Shown: piece after piece, positions 1-12,595 of the stretch
How the letters are laid out: each line of letters opens with the position of its first letter
How positions within the stretch are numbered: the first letter of the stretch is position 1
Notes under the pieces: model-generated
Seen by the model: the letters and a program-made list of their open reading frames with translations, nothing else
The model's database searches: none
What the model was told of the DNA's origin: nothing
Translations under genes and position numbers: made by a program
Assembly: GCF_005239225.2 (NCBI RefSeq)
Contig: NC_133289.1
Span: 2,673,501-2,737,500, forward strand
DNA from: Populus alba
Taxonomy: Eukaryota > Streptophyta > Magnoliopsida > Malpighiales > Salicaceae
Reading direction: 5' to 3'
DNA length: 64,000 nt

Positions 1-408
1 TTCAAAACAAAAAAATCATATGGATGGATGTACAGAGGACTTGTGCCTCAGTGCTTGAAACAGCAAAGATGGATCCTAATGCACAGTACAAGCATTCATG
101 ACTCATGCCTGCTCTAACGGCCGTTTTTCATCTTGGCCGGAAACCAGAGGACCGGAGGGAGGAAGCAGGAGGCCTGTGAGCCTTAAATTCCTTGGGGAAT
201 TGTTTATCAGAGACTGTAAGACGCAATCATCTTCAATTTCTTTGCCTGAATAATTATGTGGCAGACCCCACCTTAAATTCTGGTGTTGATTCGCCCTTTG
301 CCAGCCATATGTCCACTATATAATGAGGATTTTACCGATTACAAGCATACACGCTCTCAATTTATGACCTTTCTTCCTCTGGCTTCATGCCCCCAGCAAG
401 AATGATTG
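1..408. other. Intergenic, no gene recognised
   Basis: This stretch has higher GC than the AT-rich DNA after it and could be the edge of a neighbouring gene or an untranslated region. No open frame of useful length or known motif is visible. Confidence 0.4.
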
Positions 409-590
409 TGGTATTGTTTGATAGTTTTTTAAAGTTTTTTTATTTAGAAATATATATGAAAATTAAAAAAAAATTATTTTTAAAATTTATTTTTAATATC
501 AACACATTAAAAGGATTTAAAAATTAATATTAAATAAAATAAATTTTAATATTTTGCAAGACATGGTTTTTACCGCAAAGACAAACATGT
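409..590. repeat. Short AT-rich terminal-repeat element (MITE-like), copy 1
   Basis: The element opens with GGTATTGTTTG and closes with TTTTTACCGCAAAGACAAAC, whose reverse complement again reads GTTTG followed by a GGTA-like run. The interior is A/T-rich and holds a core near 498-518 (ATCAACACATTAAAAGG). The same core and ends recur at about 1050-1230, 4010-4157, 39229-39415 and 39993-40185, in both orientations. The structure suggests a high-copy non-autonomous DNA element. Naming it Salicaceae-specific is from memory, not shown here. Confidence 0.45.
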
Positions 591-1049
591 CATATGAGTA
601 CATGTAAATCATGTCTCTATTATATATATTTATTTTTTATTTATTATAGTTTCAGTTTTTAGGGATTTATTATTTAAATATTATTTATTATTTAATAATA
701 TATAAAGAATTATGAATGATGAACATATATCTCAATATTAATATAACATAAACATATATTATTTAATTATTTATTTATATAGGCATCTTAATTTTGATAT
801 AATATATACATGTATATATATAATTTATAATTTTTTTATATTTAGATACAAGAATATTTATATCATATTGGTTAGATAATAATCCCAATATATCAGCAAG
901 TGTCACAGAAATCTCACCCCTTTCTCGTAAATAAATAATCCAAGCTCATTTCTACTCGCGAGTAGATTGCTTTATGTGCAGGTATGTAATTCTCTCTTAT
1001 TTTCGAGTCTAATAATGCTAAACTCTCACCCGTCCAGATCAAGTAAGCT

Positions 1050-1230
1050 TATTCGGAAAATATGATTATGATCTTTTTTTTAAATATTTTTTATGTTAAA
1101 ATTTATTAAAATAATATTTTTTTATTTTATTTTTTTAAAATTATTTTTTAATCATCACATCAAAACGATCCAAAATATAAAAAAAAAATTAAATTTTTAA
1201 AAACATAATTTGTACCGCGTTCCCAAACAT
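1050..1230. repeat. Short AT-rich terminal-repeat element, copy 2
   Basis: This is the same family as the copy at 409-590. The core CATCACATCAAAACGATCC is at 1154-1172, and the right end GTACCGCGTTCCCAAACATTCC is the expected ACCGC...CCAAAC type. The left end is less clear. Confidence 0.4.
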
Positions 1231-1414
1231 TCCAATATAAAAATGGGATTCTTAGAAGGATTTTAGAGATAATCCCATTCACTAATCTTTTATAATAGTA
1301 AGTTGCTCATATTTGTTTGGAATTATAATGTTGAAATAGCTTTTTGTTTAAAAAAATATTAAAATATTATTTTTTATTATTTATTATTTATTATATTAGA
1401 ACATTAAAACTATA

Positions 1415-1419
<5 letters not shown>

Positions 1420-1448
<29 letters not shown>
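1420..1448 (+). repeat. Poly(A) run of about 29 bases
   Basis: This is a homopolymer of A in an AT-rich stretch. It may be a retroelement tail or slippage. No retroelement body was recognised upstream. Confidence 0.8.
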
Positions 1449-1450
<2 letters not shown>

Positions 1451-4009
1451 ACTAAAAAAACCATCAATCAAGCTCAAAAACACTTTTAAAATACTTCCAA
1501 AAACAAAAGCTAGAGCTTAGAGCTTTGACTTGTACCGATCCATCAAAACATTATGCACTAATTTCCAAAAACAATATAGTAGCACCTAATGGAGGACAAT
1601 GCATAGCTTAAGTAACACATTTCCTATGAAGAAGAAAGATCAAATTTTAATCTAAGAATTTGGTATAGAGGGGCCAAGATTATTCCATCCATGAGCATCA
1701 AACAAAACTGATATTTGGAAAAGAATTTCATTGCAAGTATTGTACCAAGCACTCATCTGTTTTCCCTTTCCCCTTTTTGGGTGGGTGGGATGGAAAGGGG
1801 ATTAGAAAGGATTCCAATTACCAAGCCCTAATAATCTGAATACAAAGTGATTTAGTAGGTGCAACTTGCAGGATTCCAATCACAATTACACTGGGAATAA
1901 AATTGAAAGAGGAGCTAAAAAGTAAAAGATTTCAAAAAAGTAAGAAAAGGTTGGCTTATAAGAGACCTAGAAGATGAAAAGCATCCAGATTTTTTCAAAA
2001 CAGTAAGTGAGAAAAGAGAGGTGTTGTTGACATTGGCTTAAACATGACCAATAATGGATGGGGAGATCTATCCTTTACATCATACAATACATTTTTATTT
2101 TTTATTTTTTGCTAGGAAAAGAAATGAAATAAGAAGTTGATTCTAATTCAAAAAAGAAATTAAAATCCTATAGTAGATCATAAGAATATATAAATGATAG
2201 TGTAGCTTTAGAACTACTTCATGAAAAACCAAAAAAAAGGTAAAAAGTCCTATAATAACTAATAACTAGGTTGATATTATGAGTAGGTTGATTATTTCAG
2301 TGGTGCGGTGTTATTTTACCTTAATCATATGTTTAAAAATATTTAGTTAATCAACACACATTACAATTTTATCCCAAATCTTTTAAAAAAACCTTAGTTA
2401 AACAAAAAGCTATAATTTATAGTTTCTTAAAAACTTATTTTTTCAAACCAAAATCACATAATAAAACACACACTAACATCTTAGTATCCATGTTACTTTA
2501 ATTGTTCCAAAGGTTAAAAAAATCTTCAAATCAATTTTCACGCATCTAAACTAGTTTATATATATATATTTCATAGTTTAGATAGACCAACCATGTCCAG
2601 ATTAGTACATTCATGAAAAAATTTATTTCTTACTGCTGCTCTTCTGATTCAAGACTGAGGTGATAACATGGGAATTGGGAGGGAAGCCTTTTTCTCATTG
2701 GAGCCAATACCTCAAGGATAATGGCGTTATCGCTGCCCAAACTGTCAAGGATCTAAAAAGGCTATCTCAACACCTGACCTCGATAAACTGAGAGCTAGAA
2801 GTTGATCGGAGGTCCCCTACATGGCTTGTTATGGTAGAGTTTAAAGAAAGAGAAGCTAGAAAACATGAAGTACTCGATGAATTCTCAGAGCCATGGCCTC
2901 ACACTGGTAAGGTCCAGAGGTTACCGGGTAACAGTACTGTTCAAAACTTATTTCACGTGCACAAGGACCATAATATCTCTGTCCAGACTCCAGATACTTG
3001 TAACGAAGAACCACAAGCCTAGAATCTGATTTGGACAGAACACGCCCCAGCTGTAGCCAGGGGGGGGGGGGTTAAAAGAAGTAAATTTCTATGATCATTT
3101 TTCTTGCTGAGAATTCAACAGTTGTGTACCTTTTCAAAGTTTAAACATTCAAGAAAAAAACCCTAACCAACAGGTCCTTGGAGACATTTGAAGAGGTTTT
3201 AAAGGATCCAAGTTGGCAAAAGTCCATCGCCATGATGCTCGGGTATTACCAAAATTCTCCAACCACCGAGTACCAACGAAATCACTATCATATAACTGTT
3301 TCACTCACATTCACGCGTACTTTTCAAGGAAAATCCACAGGTATGAGCTATATAAAAACCCACAAACTGTTTGGCAAATTATGATAGCAAACATTACATT
3401 TCAACTTCTCTGCGATGAAACGAACATGACAAATAAACATTACATCATCGGCATCAAATGCAATTTGGTCTGGAATTAGTTTGTGAAGGTTGTCTTTATT
3501 GTTTCTTCTATATCTTCCTTTTCAACCTCAAATCGAGGTGCTTTACAATGATAATTTAGTCCCTGTTCAGTTATTCAGGGTCTTGCTTTCTTTTGAAGGA
3601 AAGAATATATCAAATTTAAATAGTTTGACAATGTGATGGGAGAAGTTGAAGAATGTTACCCTACCCAACTTCTAAATGATACAAAGAAGATTCTGCAGGT
3701 CCACCAGCTTGAAAGAGCTTACTTGGCGATGTTGCTGTCAGCTGAGATGAGGGTCTTGAAAGAGCTGAGCAACGCTGTTCTTGTCAGCTAAGATTTGAGC
3801 ATTGACAAGAACGAGATATGCTGACAATAATACAGCCAAGAATCAGGGAATTCGGATGGTTTATGCTGGAAAGAATTTTATGTACTATTCATGATATTAC
3901 TAATGACCCCTATGCAACTAAATCTGGTCCGCACACTAACCGAAACTCTAAACTTAAAGTGCAGCAATTTGAGGTGAATGCGGCTGCTCTTTACTTGAAA
4001 ATGTATTGA
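1449..4009. other. Intergenic, only short unsupported ORFs
   Basis: Short frames at 2831-3022, 3178-3384, 3213-3479 and 3818-4009 are below 90 codons, overlap each other, and show no domain or splice support. There is a ten-base G run at 3061-3070. Part of 2640-3060 has higher GC and could be a decayed gene or transcribed fragment, but I cannot name it. Confidence 0.35.
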
Positions 4010-4024
4010 TATAATGTTTTTTTT

Positions 4025-4071
<47 letters not shown>

Positions 4072-4157
4072 ATTCATCAAAACAATCCAAAAAAAAAAAC
4101 TTGATGCAAAAAATATAATTAAAAAAGCATGGCCACGCCGCAATAACAAACACTCCC
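4010..4157. repeat. Short AT-rich terminal-repeat element containing an (AT)n tract
   Basis: The core CAATTCATCAAAACAATCC follows a pure AT dinucleotide tract at 4028-4069. The right end, GCCACGCCGCAATAACAAACAC, is typical of the family at 409-590 and 39993-40185. The microsatellite seems to have grown inside the element. Confidence 0.45.
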
Positions 4158-5554
4158 ACATACCTGACCTCGTATAGATACATGAAGATCTATTTATGCT
4201 TTCAATATTAGATAATTGACTTGTTTCTATTTCAAATTAATAATAGGACTAGCTGAAGGATTTATGGCGAGATCCTGAAATTTGGCCTACATCTTTGTGA
4301 TATTTTAAGAGAATTAGCTTGGCGAGCTTGGACAAGATTTGTTAAGAGGGTTCACACCCTCTAACCTAGCTTAAGCAAATGCAAATCTCAACTATATATC
4401 ATCCATGATGATATGTCCTAATTCCTCATTAAATCCAGGAACACTAGTCATCATATCATTTGCAAAACTCTTGCTACTTTTCATGAGTATAACTCCTCAA
4501 AGTTTCCTTGTCAAAACTACACCTTCCCCACTATAAATATAACCTCATTTCTCTAATAAGAAAGACAAGTTTATATAACACACAGTAGATCTCTCTCTCC
4601 CAATTCTCGTCTTCCAAACCAAAACACCTCTCCAAACTTTCAATCTTCCATTCACACCAATTGCCTCCTAGCTTCCTCACATACCACGAGTTTGGGTTCC
4701 CTAGTATTGCATAGCCCTCCTCCCTCCGCTCTCCTTATCTGTCTATTCCACCAATTGAGTTACTTTCATGTAATGCTAGCTTTTTTCACAAAAAGAACCT
4801 ACATTTACACCTAGCATGTGACAATTTAGCTGTGTGGTTGATGTGCAATGGAGCATTGTTACCATGGGAATGAATAAAATCTATCACTTTATTTTCTCAT
4901 ATGTGTTTGTTCTCATTAAGTTTAGGGTTCGGCCTTACACTGGAACTATATAAAGTGTTTCCTTAGACTGCTAAGACTATAACTTGCTCTTAGTTTCTTC
5001 TCAGCTAGATGAAATATTATTTAACAAGTAAAAGTTCTTCGATAGCCCTCCATTTTCATTTGAATTCACCCATGTCATGTACTGTATAAAATCAAGCTTC
5101 TTTTACAATAAATGAAAACTCATTGATATTCATAATCACTTTGTGTCTATTCGTGTCACACAGAAATGGCCCATTTTCTTTTAATGAAATTAATTTCATA
5201 CAAGCCACATGATAGAAAAAGTAGATACTTCAAATGCTTTCTCTATCACAATGCTGAAAGTTACAATCTGGGAGCAACAATTGATCTATTTAATCCCAAC
5301 ACAAGCAATCTTCTGGCATAGAGTTGTATAACAGCAACAACGCTATTAATATCACAAAAGCATACAGGCTTAAAGGGGCATTTAACATGATGATAATTAT
5401 TTTATCTTTTATGACAAAAATTAATTTAAGTACAATCTTTGGATCAACTGCAAGCAATAGCTGTCTAAGTAAAATGTTGTGCATTTGCATGTTGAGGGAA
5501 CAAGAGAGGTTTCACCCAAGTAGTTTCATGAAAAGGAATGAAAGCTCCAGTACC
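4158..5554. other. Intergenic, ending in the HMG-CoA lyase 3' region
   Basis: No gene is recognised. The CT-rich part at 4580-4740 resembles a plant untranslated leader, but no open frame follows it. The stretch 5200-5554 lies just downstream of the lyase stop codon on the minus strand and probably includes its 3' untranslated region. Confidence 0.35.
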
Positions 5555-8500
5555 TTAAAGTTTGGAGGCATGAGCTGTGATTTTGCTCAAGGCGATTGCT
5601 GTTTTTGAACCAGATGAGTGTCCCAAATGCTTGCGGATGAAATTCCCAGCCAACATGATCTTCTGCAGATCCACATTGGTCTTGACCCCAAGACCATTGA
5701 GCATGTAAACAACATCTTCAGTAGCAACATTCCCAGAAGCACCTTTAGCATATGGGCAACCCCCCAGACCAGAAACTGATGAATCAACTGTGCTGATCCC
5801 CATCTGGCAAAAGAACATGCACTTTGTAAGGATTTAATTAGTTGAGGTCTAAGGTTTTGGTCTGACACACCAGTTTGTGGTTTGTTGGACTCACAACAAC
5901 CTAAAAAAAACAGAAACAAGATGATTCATTATCCCTCATATCATCGAGGAAACAGATTGGATGCTATACCCAAAGCTATGAGGCTTTGTCTTCCTGTAAA
6001 TTATTGAGTTAATAGCATAACCATTGAATAAAATATGGGCATCACTTTGCTTTCAACATTAACAAAGGTGAAAGAAGAGAAGTAACTTACTTGAAGTGAT
6101 GCTAGAATATTTGAAAGAGCTTGCCCATAAGTATCGTGAAAGTGGACAGCAAGCTTTTCAATAGGGACAACATCAATAACAGCTTCGAGCATTGGGATGA
6201 CAGTGCCTAAGCCATGGAAAGGAAAAAATAATTCAACACCTACCCCATCTTACCCAGAAGATGATAAAAGAAAGGTCAAAAGCAAAGCCTCAATGAGACT
6301 ATAAGCATAGTTATAATGAAAAACATAGAAGAAACAACTGGCTTCTGATATATAACATATTCATATAGGTGCAAAACCTAGTTTCAACAAATTGTCAAGA
6401 TGCAGATACTAGTTAAACCAAATATACCAGTGAATTAATCATCTTTAATTATGAGCAGAAGGCAACTTGACATTACCAGGAGTACCAACTCCAATTGTAT
6501 CACCAAGAGAAATTTCATAGCATCCCATGTCACAAAGCTTTTTGGCCACATATGCAACTTTAGATGGAGAAACCATGCCTTCTACAGGACACCCCACAAC
6601 ACATGATATATAGCTGCCAGGATTAAAAAGTAATTATTTTGTCAAACTACCAAATTATTTTATGCTACATGTTAAGAATGAAGTGGCACAAAAATTTTGG
6701 GACATCGTGTTAAGGAAACCAAATGAGGGTGGGCTTAATGCATAGCATTATGTCAGCTCTATTGCAAACCAGGCATTCTGGTTCAAAACACGGGAGGTTG
6801 CGAGAAATGTTGCTCTCCTAATACCAATAGTAAAATGCATAAGCCTTGAGTACTGGCCTACCCTTATTGATACTATAGAGGATATGTATAGAATATTTGG
6901 GGTAATAAATTGAGTTCGAATATCAAAACATGATATCCTTTGGATATAAGGTATCCTGGATAAGATAGAACTATGAACATCTCATTCATGATTTAGCGGG
7001 GGAAGAGGGACAAGGAGAACAATAACATATCAGTAAAGGACAGAAAACTGAGCTATCCAAGTTTTTTGAGTTCAGTAAGATGTCAATGTTAACAACTTTA
7101 TGGACATATCATATAAATTGTGTATCGCTGAAAGAGCTTTCAAAGTATTATTAAATTGTTGCCACAGAGATCATCTTCAACTACTATTTAGGTGATTTGC
7201 TATGTCAATTTCCATACAACTATAGGAATAAAATATTAGGCCACATTTTCTAAATTAAAAGGGAATGCACTTCCTAATTTTTCCTCCAAAGGTTTTCTTC
7301 AGCCAGCTATCATTGCCGTGCAACCATTCTGGCTTTCAAGCCAGAGGTGAAGAACATTTTGTTCATTTTCAGCGAAAATGATCTCCATTTTCCTTTGAAG
7401 GGCTGGTCAAAAAGACAGGAAAAAGTCACAGCTCTCTTCTATATTTGGCACTTCAAGAGCCTGCAACTTGTCATCTGGTCACCAGAATGAGATATTATCT
7501 TGGGTCTGTTATTAAGAAAATGAACTGTGCCTATAAGTCTATCATCTCACAAATTGCCAACTGCTGTCAAAGCAAACCAAAAGATATTACAAACCAAAAT
7601 CACCTTCCTGTCAGTCAGAAGATCCGACAGCATGCATCCTTTAAAATGCCATCTATCTCTTTATGTTAATGAGTTACTCATGAATATATTCTCAACAAGA
7701 ATGAATACCTTCTTCAAGCAGGGGGTTTTGAGATTATTAAACTCCGATGAACCACCAGTACACTATATTTGTTCTAGATTGACCACAATGCAGCAATACA
7801 AGCTTGACGGGATAAGAAAAGAACTAACTGTGTATTTAGTACAAGTTCAAAAACATACCCACGAACAGGAATTGAAAGTTTGCAGGCAGAGAGGGCAACT
7901 TCATGATAACGAACCAGACTATCTTCAATGCTGCAATTGATGTTTGATTTTGAGAAACCCTCCGAAGCAGAGGCAAAGACAGCCACTTCCTTGGCTCCAG
8001 CTGCAATAGCTGCTTCAAAGCCCTAGAAAAAAGTGCTACAAAAATATCAGCAACTCTCACCACGCAAGTTATAAGAAGTTTATATAGCATGGACTTGGTA
8101 CTTAAGACAGCTCACTTTTAGATTAGGAGTTAAGACTGGAAATTGAGCACCTTTAAAATCTCTGATTGCTTCCATTACATCCTTTGCATCTGCTAGCTGT
8201 ATACCAAAAAGTAGTTTAAAAACATAATAATAGACTATGTTTTGGAGGGAAGCTCCCTTCAAAGAACGACAAGACAGATATGAATTAAAAAACCTATGTG
8301 AGTGCACCAAACAAATAGACATTAGAATAAACCATCAAAATTGTTCAAAGGCGGATGTTGCCATATATTTAAAAATTACTAAAATCCAAGAAAAGGCTAG
8401 AACACTTTTTTTTCTATAAAACATGAAAATGTAAATGTATAATGATACAAAGAAGATAAGAGTAAAAATATTACAAATGTGAATTTAAGAAAAGTTTCTT

Positions 8501-9712
8501 ATCTCTCATTACAACCAATAATATCCACCTGTGGTACCCATTTTGGGGAAACAAAACTCGTGGCCTCAACAACAGGCAACCCTGAAGAAGCTAACATTTT
8601 GATCAGCTCAACCTTAACAGCAGTAGGTACAATATCCTTCTCATTTTGCAATCCATCCCTTGGACCAACTTCCACTATCTTCACATATTCTGGAATGCTG
8701 CTAAAAAGCTGCAGCATAGGCAACAAAAACTCATTTGGAGTAGATAACAACCAAGCTCAAATTTTAAATGCATCCAGAATATGGATATAGAAAAGTAAAT
8801 CACATTGCGTCATTACTAACTTATACTACAGCTGCTTAAGTTTCATTTTCATGAAGCTAAGAATTAATTAAGGAATCTTCTTATAGAAGGTGATGATACT
8901 GATCCTACAACTCCATTCCTCCCTCATATGAAATGACACTTTTGAGCTAACATCTATAGCATAAAGGAAAGTTCAAAAGATAGTTGATCCACCTTATTTG
9001 TCGATTCCCTTCTGAGTTTGTAATAAGTACTAAAATGACGACTTGACAAGCGCAAAGCATCATGAACATTATCATTTTCCATAGAATTCCAACCCCATAT
9101 TGAACGTGAATGATTCAAGAAACCCCTTTGAGACATTCTTCTTGTTTGTCCACTCCAAGAGACTGCCTCTCTTGTATCACTACGAGAAATAGAGAAACGA
9201 AAAACTCATCGACTCTGATCATTTGTATCACACTCAGAAATGAAACACTAATTAAGCAAGTCTTGCACATGCAAGTTTGTCATAAAATAACCAAAAAAAT
9301 ACAAGCTTTAAATCATTCCTGCAACACTTTCTCAAAAATAAAAACCCTTCTCACAACAATCCCAGATAGCTAAATAAATTAAACAAATAAAATCAATCTC
9401 CACAATAAATTTTGGGATCAAGCTACACACACATATAACCAAAAAGAAGCAATAAAATCAAGGAAACAAAACGATAACAAACTTGCCAACCACATTACAT
9501 CATAAACAACAGAACCTTTGAAGAACAAACAGCTTGAATAACAAACAAAAAGTAAATAAAGGTCCTTACTTTACACCTTTTAAAAAAGAGTTTGAAGGTG
9601 CCATGTCATTTGTTGTTGCTCCATCTAAGATGGGTTTCATTGGGACAAGATTACGATGATGTAAGAAACTGCAACGCCGAGAAAACTTGGAGAGAGCCTT
9701 TGTGGTTATCAT
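5555..9712 (-). CDS. HMGCL: Hydroxymethylglutaryl-CoA lyase, 8 coding exons, 418 aa
   Basis: The enzyme cleaves 3-hydroxy-3-methylglutaryl-CoA to acetyl-CoA and acetoacetate in the last step of leucine breakdown, normally in mitochondria. Exons in order are 9712-9570, 9179-8993, 8708-8529, 8196-8116, 8022-7859, 6613-6477, 6206-6091 and 5803-5555. All have GT/AG borders and matching phases (1257 nt in total). Family motifs are present: GPRDGLQ (residues 125-131, catalytic Arg and metal-binding Asp), HFHDT (319-323, metal-binding His) and [14 protein letters not shown] with catalytic Cys352. About 110 residues precede the barrel, as in plant homologues. The first residues from 9712 ([16 protein letters not shown]) are basic and Ser/Thr-rich, like a mitochondrial presequence. 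An in-frame ATG 14 codons upstream at 9754 is an alternative start. The protein ends in SKL, a textbook peroxisomal signal. Exons 3 to 8 are secure; exon 1 is an inference from phase and signal-like content. Confidence 0.93.
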
Positions 9713-9940
9713 GAGATCAATCAAGAGGCTTAAAGATATGCTAAAAATGATCAAAAAAGAAAATTTATTTCAAATTAGTACTGGTAATGAAATATTTAGC
9801 TGAAATTTGTCTAGTTTGAGTGGTTTCGATCGAGAAGGGATCGAGGAAAGGAAGCGAGTTTGATTAGTTGCAGAGAGCGCGAGAGATAAGATCAGAGCGA
9901 GGGCCGAGGGGTCTATTTGCATCAGTGCTTTGGATTGGCA
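9713..9940 (-). promoter_or_regulatory. Probable 5' leader of the HMG-CoA lyase gene
   Basis: Read on the minus strand, this contains a CT-rich stretch (9830-9910) typical of plant leaders, and a possible intron end TTTTTAG shortly before the start codon. An intron in the leader is therefore possible. No TATA box is clear. Confidence 0.35.
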
Positions 9941-11600
9941 TTTCGATATATATATTAAATATTATATTAATTCATACAATTTTATTATATTTTATTTAAA
10001 AAGAAATTAAAGTAGTAAAATTTAGTATTCGATTCCTTAACTTTTTTAAAATAAAGTCCATATATTTTGAAATATTTTCTTTGTGGGATGGAGTGAGTAA
10101 GTCCATGATCATCTTTTAAATACAAACCCCTCAAGTTTTTTTTGGATATTAGATTATATAATAGAAGTATTTTTTACTCATTATATAATAATTAAATTAA
10201 TTAAAATTCTATCTATTTCATTTGAAATCGATAAAATTTTAGCTATATAATTAAAAAAATACTAATCTTAATGTCTATTGATTTATTTTATAAAGAACAG
10301 CTCAATCAAGGTGATTTTTTTCTTTGAGAAAAAATAAATTGTATTCTGTAAAATTAATTTTAATTATGTTGAATTTTGGATTTTTAATTTTTAATGTTAC
10401 TAGAGGGTATAATTTGGGTTTGAAAAATTAAAATCCAACTTTTCTATCGCAATAAACCAAAAAATAATGTGTTGTCTGCAACACTCCTAAGATAATGCAT
10501 CTTCTACAAGTGACTTGGAATAAACATCCTTTTAACATTTTCTTCGTTTTTAATTTTGGAATAAAATTCTTTTCAAATAAATTTATTAAAATAATAATCT
10601 AAGACAACATGTTGAGGTATTTAGCACAAATTTTGATTTTATATGATTTTTAAAAGTATTTTTGGTTTAAAAAGTTATTAAATTGTTTTTTTTTCGTAGT
10701 GTTTTTGGTGATTTTAACATGTTGTTGTTAAAAGAAGAATAATTTTAATATATTTTTTAAATTAAAAACTATTTTAAAAAATACAATATACTATAATTTT
10801 AAACATGCTGGTCAAAAAAAATCCACCACAAACAATACTATTTCACCCGACAACAACATACGAAAGAAAACACGAAAGAATCACACGAAACTTCTTCAGG
10901 AAAAAGAATCACAAGGAAGTAATTGAGCAAATGCAATGCAAAGATTCTCCTCTGACATTTAAACAATTATGCTACTTGGCTTCTGAAAGCTCGAATTAGT
11001 AAATAAATGGGCTGCATCTACTGGTTAGTCAATTAAAGGATTTGATTGACTCAAATATGAGCTATTCATAGGGATTTATAGACGCAGCAAACAACAACTT
11101 GACAGTAAAAATTCCATTTTTCTCTGTCAAATCATCAAGAATCGCATGAAACTTCCTCCTCGGGAAAAGGGATCAGCAAATGCAATGAAAAGATTCTCAG
11201 CTGAGATTTTAAACAATTATGCAGCTCGTATCTGAAAGCTCAAAATGGTAAATAAATGGGGAAGATCAAGTTTCAAGGCGAAGAGAATAGAGGAACTCCC
11301 TGTTCAAGAGCTCACAATGGAATTTTCAACTTCATTGATCCTTGGGATGTTGTTTTATACTAACCTTACAAATCCATCTAAGAAAAAATACAGCTATCAA
11401 AAATTATTTAAGGACAGAACATATTTTCTTAAATGTATCTATTTACATGGCATGATTCTAGACTTGGATGTTGCTGCAAATCACTTCCAGATTTCTTGTA
11501 AATTTGAAATTGATTCTTGCTTTGTGTCACCTTCCTTAATAGCATCGACAATGAAATTGTTGCCTGTCGCATATTCTGAAGAGTCGTGGATTAGGTATCG
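9941..11600. other. AT-rich intergenic DNA with a diverged direct duplication
   Basis: No gene is recognised. The 142-codon frame at 11245-11673 runs through the second copy of a direct repeat and into repeat DNA, with no known domain. The duplication is annotated separately. Confidence 0.4.
10879..11260 (+). repeat. Diverged direct duplication, two units of about 120-130 bp
   Basis: Unit 1 (10879-11011) and unit 2 (11140-11260) share a run of blocks in the same order. These are AATCRCAYGAAACTTCYTC, GCAAATGCAATG, AAAGATTCTC, AAACAATTATGC, CTGAAAGCTC and GTAAATAAATGGG. About 130 bp separate the units. This looks like an old local duplication of intergenic DNA. Confidence 0.7.
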
Positions 11601-12595
11601 GACAAGGGAAAGTGAATTCCTTTTGGAAAGTGAATTCCGAGAAAGTATTTTTCGATGTTTGGTAGTGTTATGAAAAATGAACTAGAAAACACTTTTCAGT
11701 GTTTGGTTATGTCATAGAAAATGAGCTGGAAAATAACTTATTAATATTTTATTTTTCTCAAGTTTATTAAAATAATGAGGAACAAATCTTACAAATTAAA
11801 AAGTTGAATGAGAATGAAATTGAAAAAAATATATATAATTTCATAAATTATCTCAAATAAAACAAATAATAATCAAAATAATAGGGATCAAATCTAAAAA
11901 ATTAAAAAAAATTAAAAATGAAGAAATTAAAATAATAATAATCAACATTTCATAAATTATTTCAAATAAAATAAGTAACAATCAAAAGAATGAGGATCAA
12001 ATTTGATAAATAAAAAATTTCAATAAAAAAATGATAAGGCAAAAAGCAAATAGCAATTATAAAAATAAGGACCAAAGTTGATATAAAAATAAAATTTTAA
12101 GAGATGAAATTGAAAAATAAATATTCAAAACAAAATATATATAGCAATCAAAAGTTTGAGGATCAAATTTGATATAATCAGCAAATAATGACATTTCTAA
12201 ATTTTTCACAACTTCCGGAAAGTGTTTTCCCCTCAAATTTTTCAGGAAAACACTTTCCAGAAAACCAAGCCGAATTTTTCTTTTACTGGAAAGTGTTTTC
12301 CATTGACCAACTTTCCTACTGGCAAACAAACACAAGAAAGTTTGGAAAGTAATTTCCTGGAAACCACTTTCCAGAAAACAAACACAGCTAAAAGGAAAAC
12401 ACTTTCCTGAAAACCAAGTCAAATTTTTTTTTTGACTAAAATTGACTAGAAAGTGTTTTCCGTTGACCGGAAAGTGTTTTCCGCTGACCGGAAATTGTTT
12501 TCCGTTGACCAACTTTCTTGATGACAAATAAACACAGGAAAGTTTGGAAAATGGTTTCCCGGAAACTACTTTCCGGGAAACAAACAAGGCCTAAG
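11600..12595. repeat. Non-autonomous DNA transposon remnant with subterminal palindromes
   Basis: The motif GGAAAGTGTTTTCC and variants occur many times at 12215-12590, often in the unit TGACCGGAAAGTGTTTTCCG. Related GGAAAGTGAATTCC and GAAAACACTTTTC motifs occur at 11605-11730. The middle is AT-rich with repeated GAGGATCAAATTTGATA phrases. The right edge, read inward, is GGCCTTGTTTGTTTCC, like hAT-type ends. The matching left end and target duplication were not found, so the class is uncertain. Confidence 0.5.

Noticed and set aside
3061..3070. Run of ten G as a possible assembly gap mark or telomere-like signal
   Set aside because: It is an isolated homopolymer with no repeat context.
3878..4183. 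101-codon minus-strand ORF with an IYIYIY tract
   Set aside because: The tract is an AT microsatellite read in frame, and the rest has no domain.
12057..12587. 176-codon minus-strand ORF with repeating GKHFPV units
   Set aside because: The repeats are a translation of the GGAAAGTGTTTTCC palindrome field, not a protein repeat.
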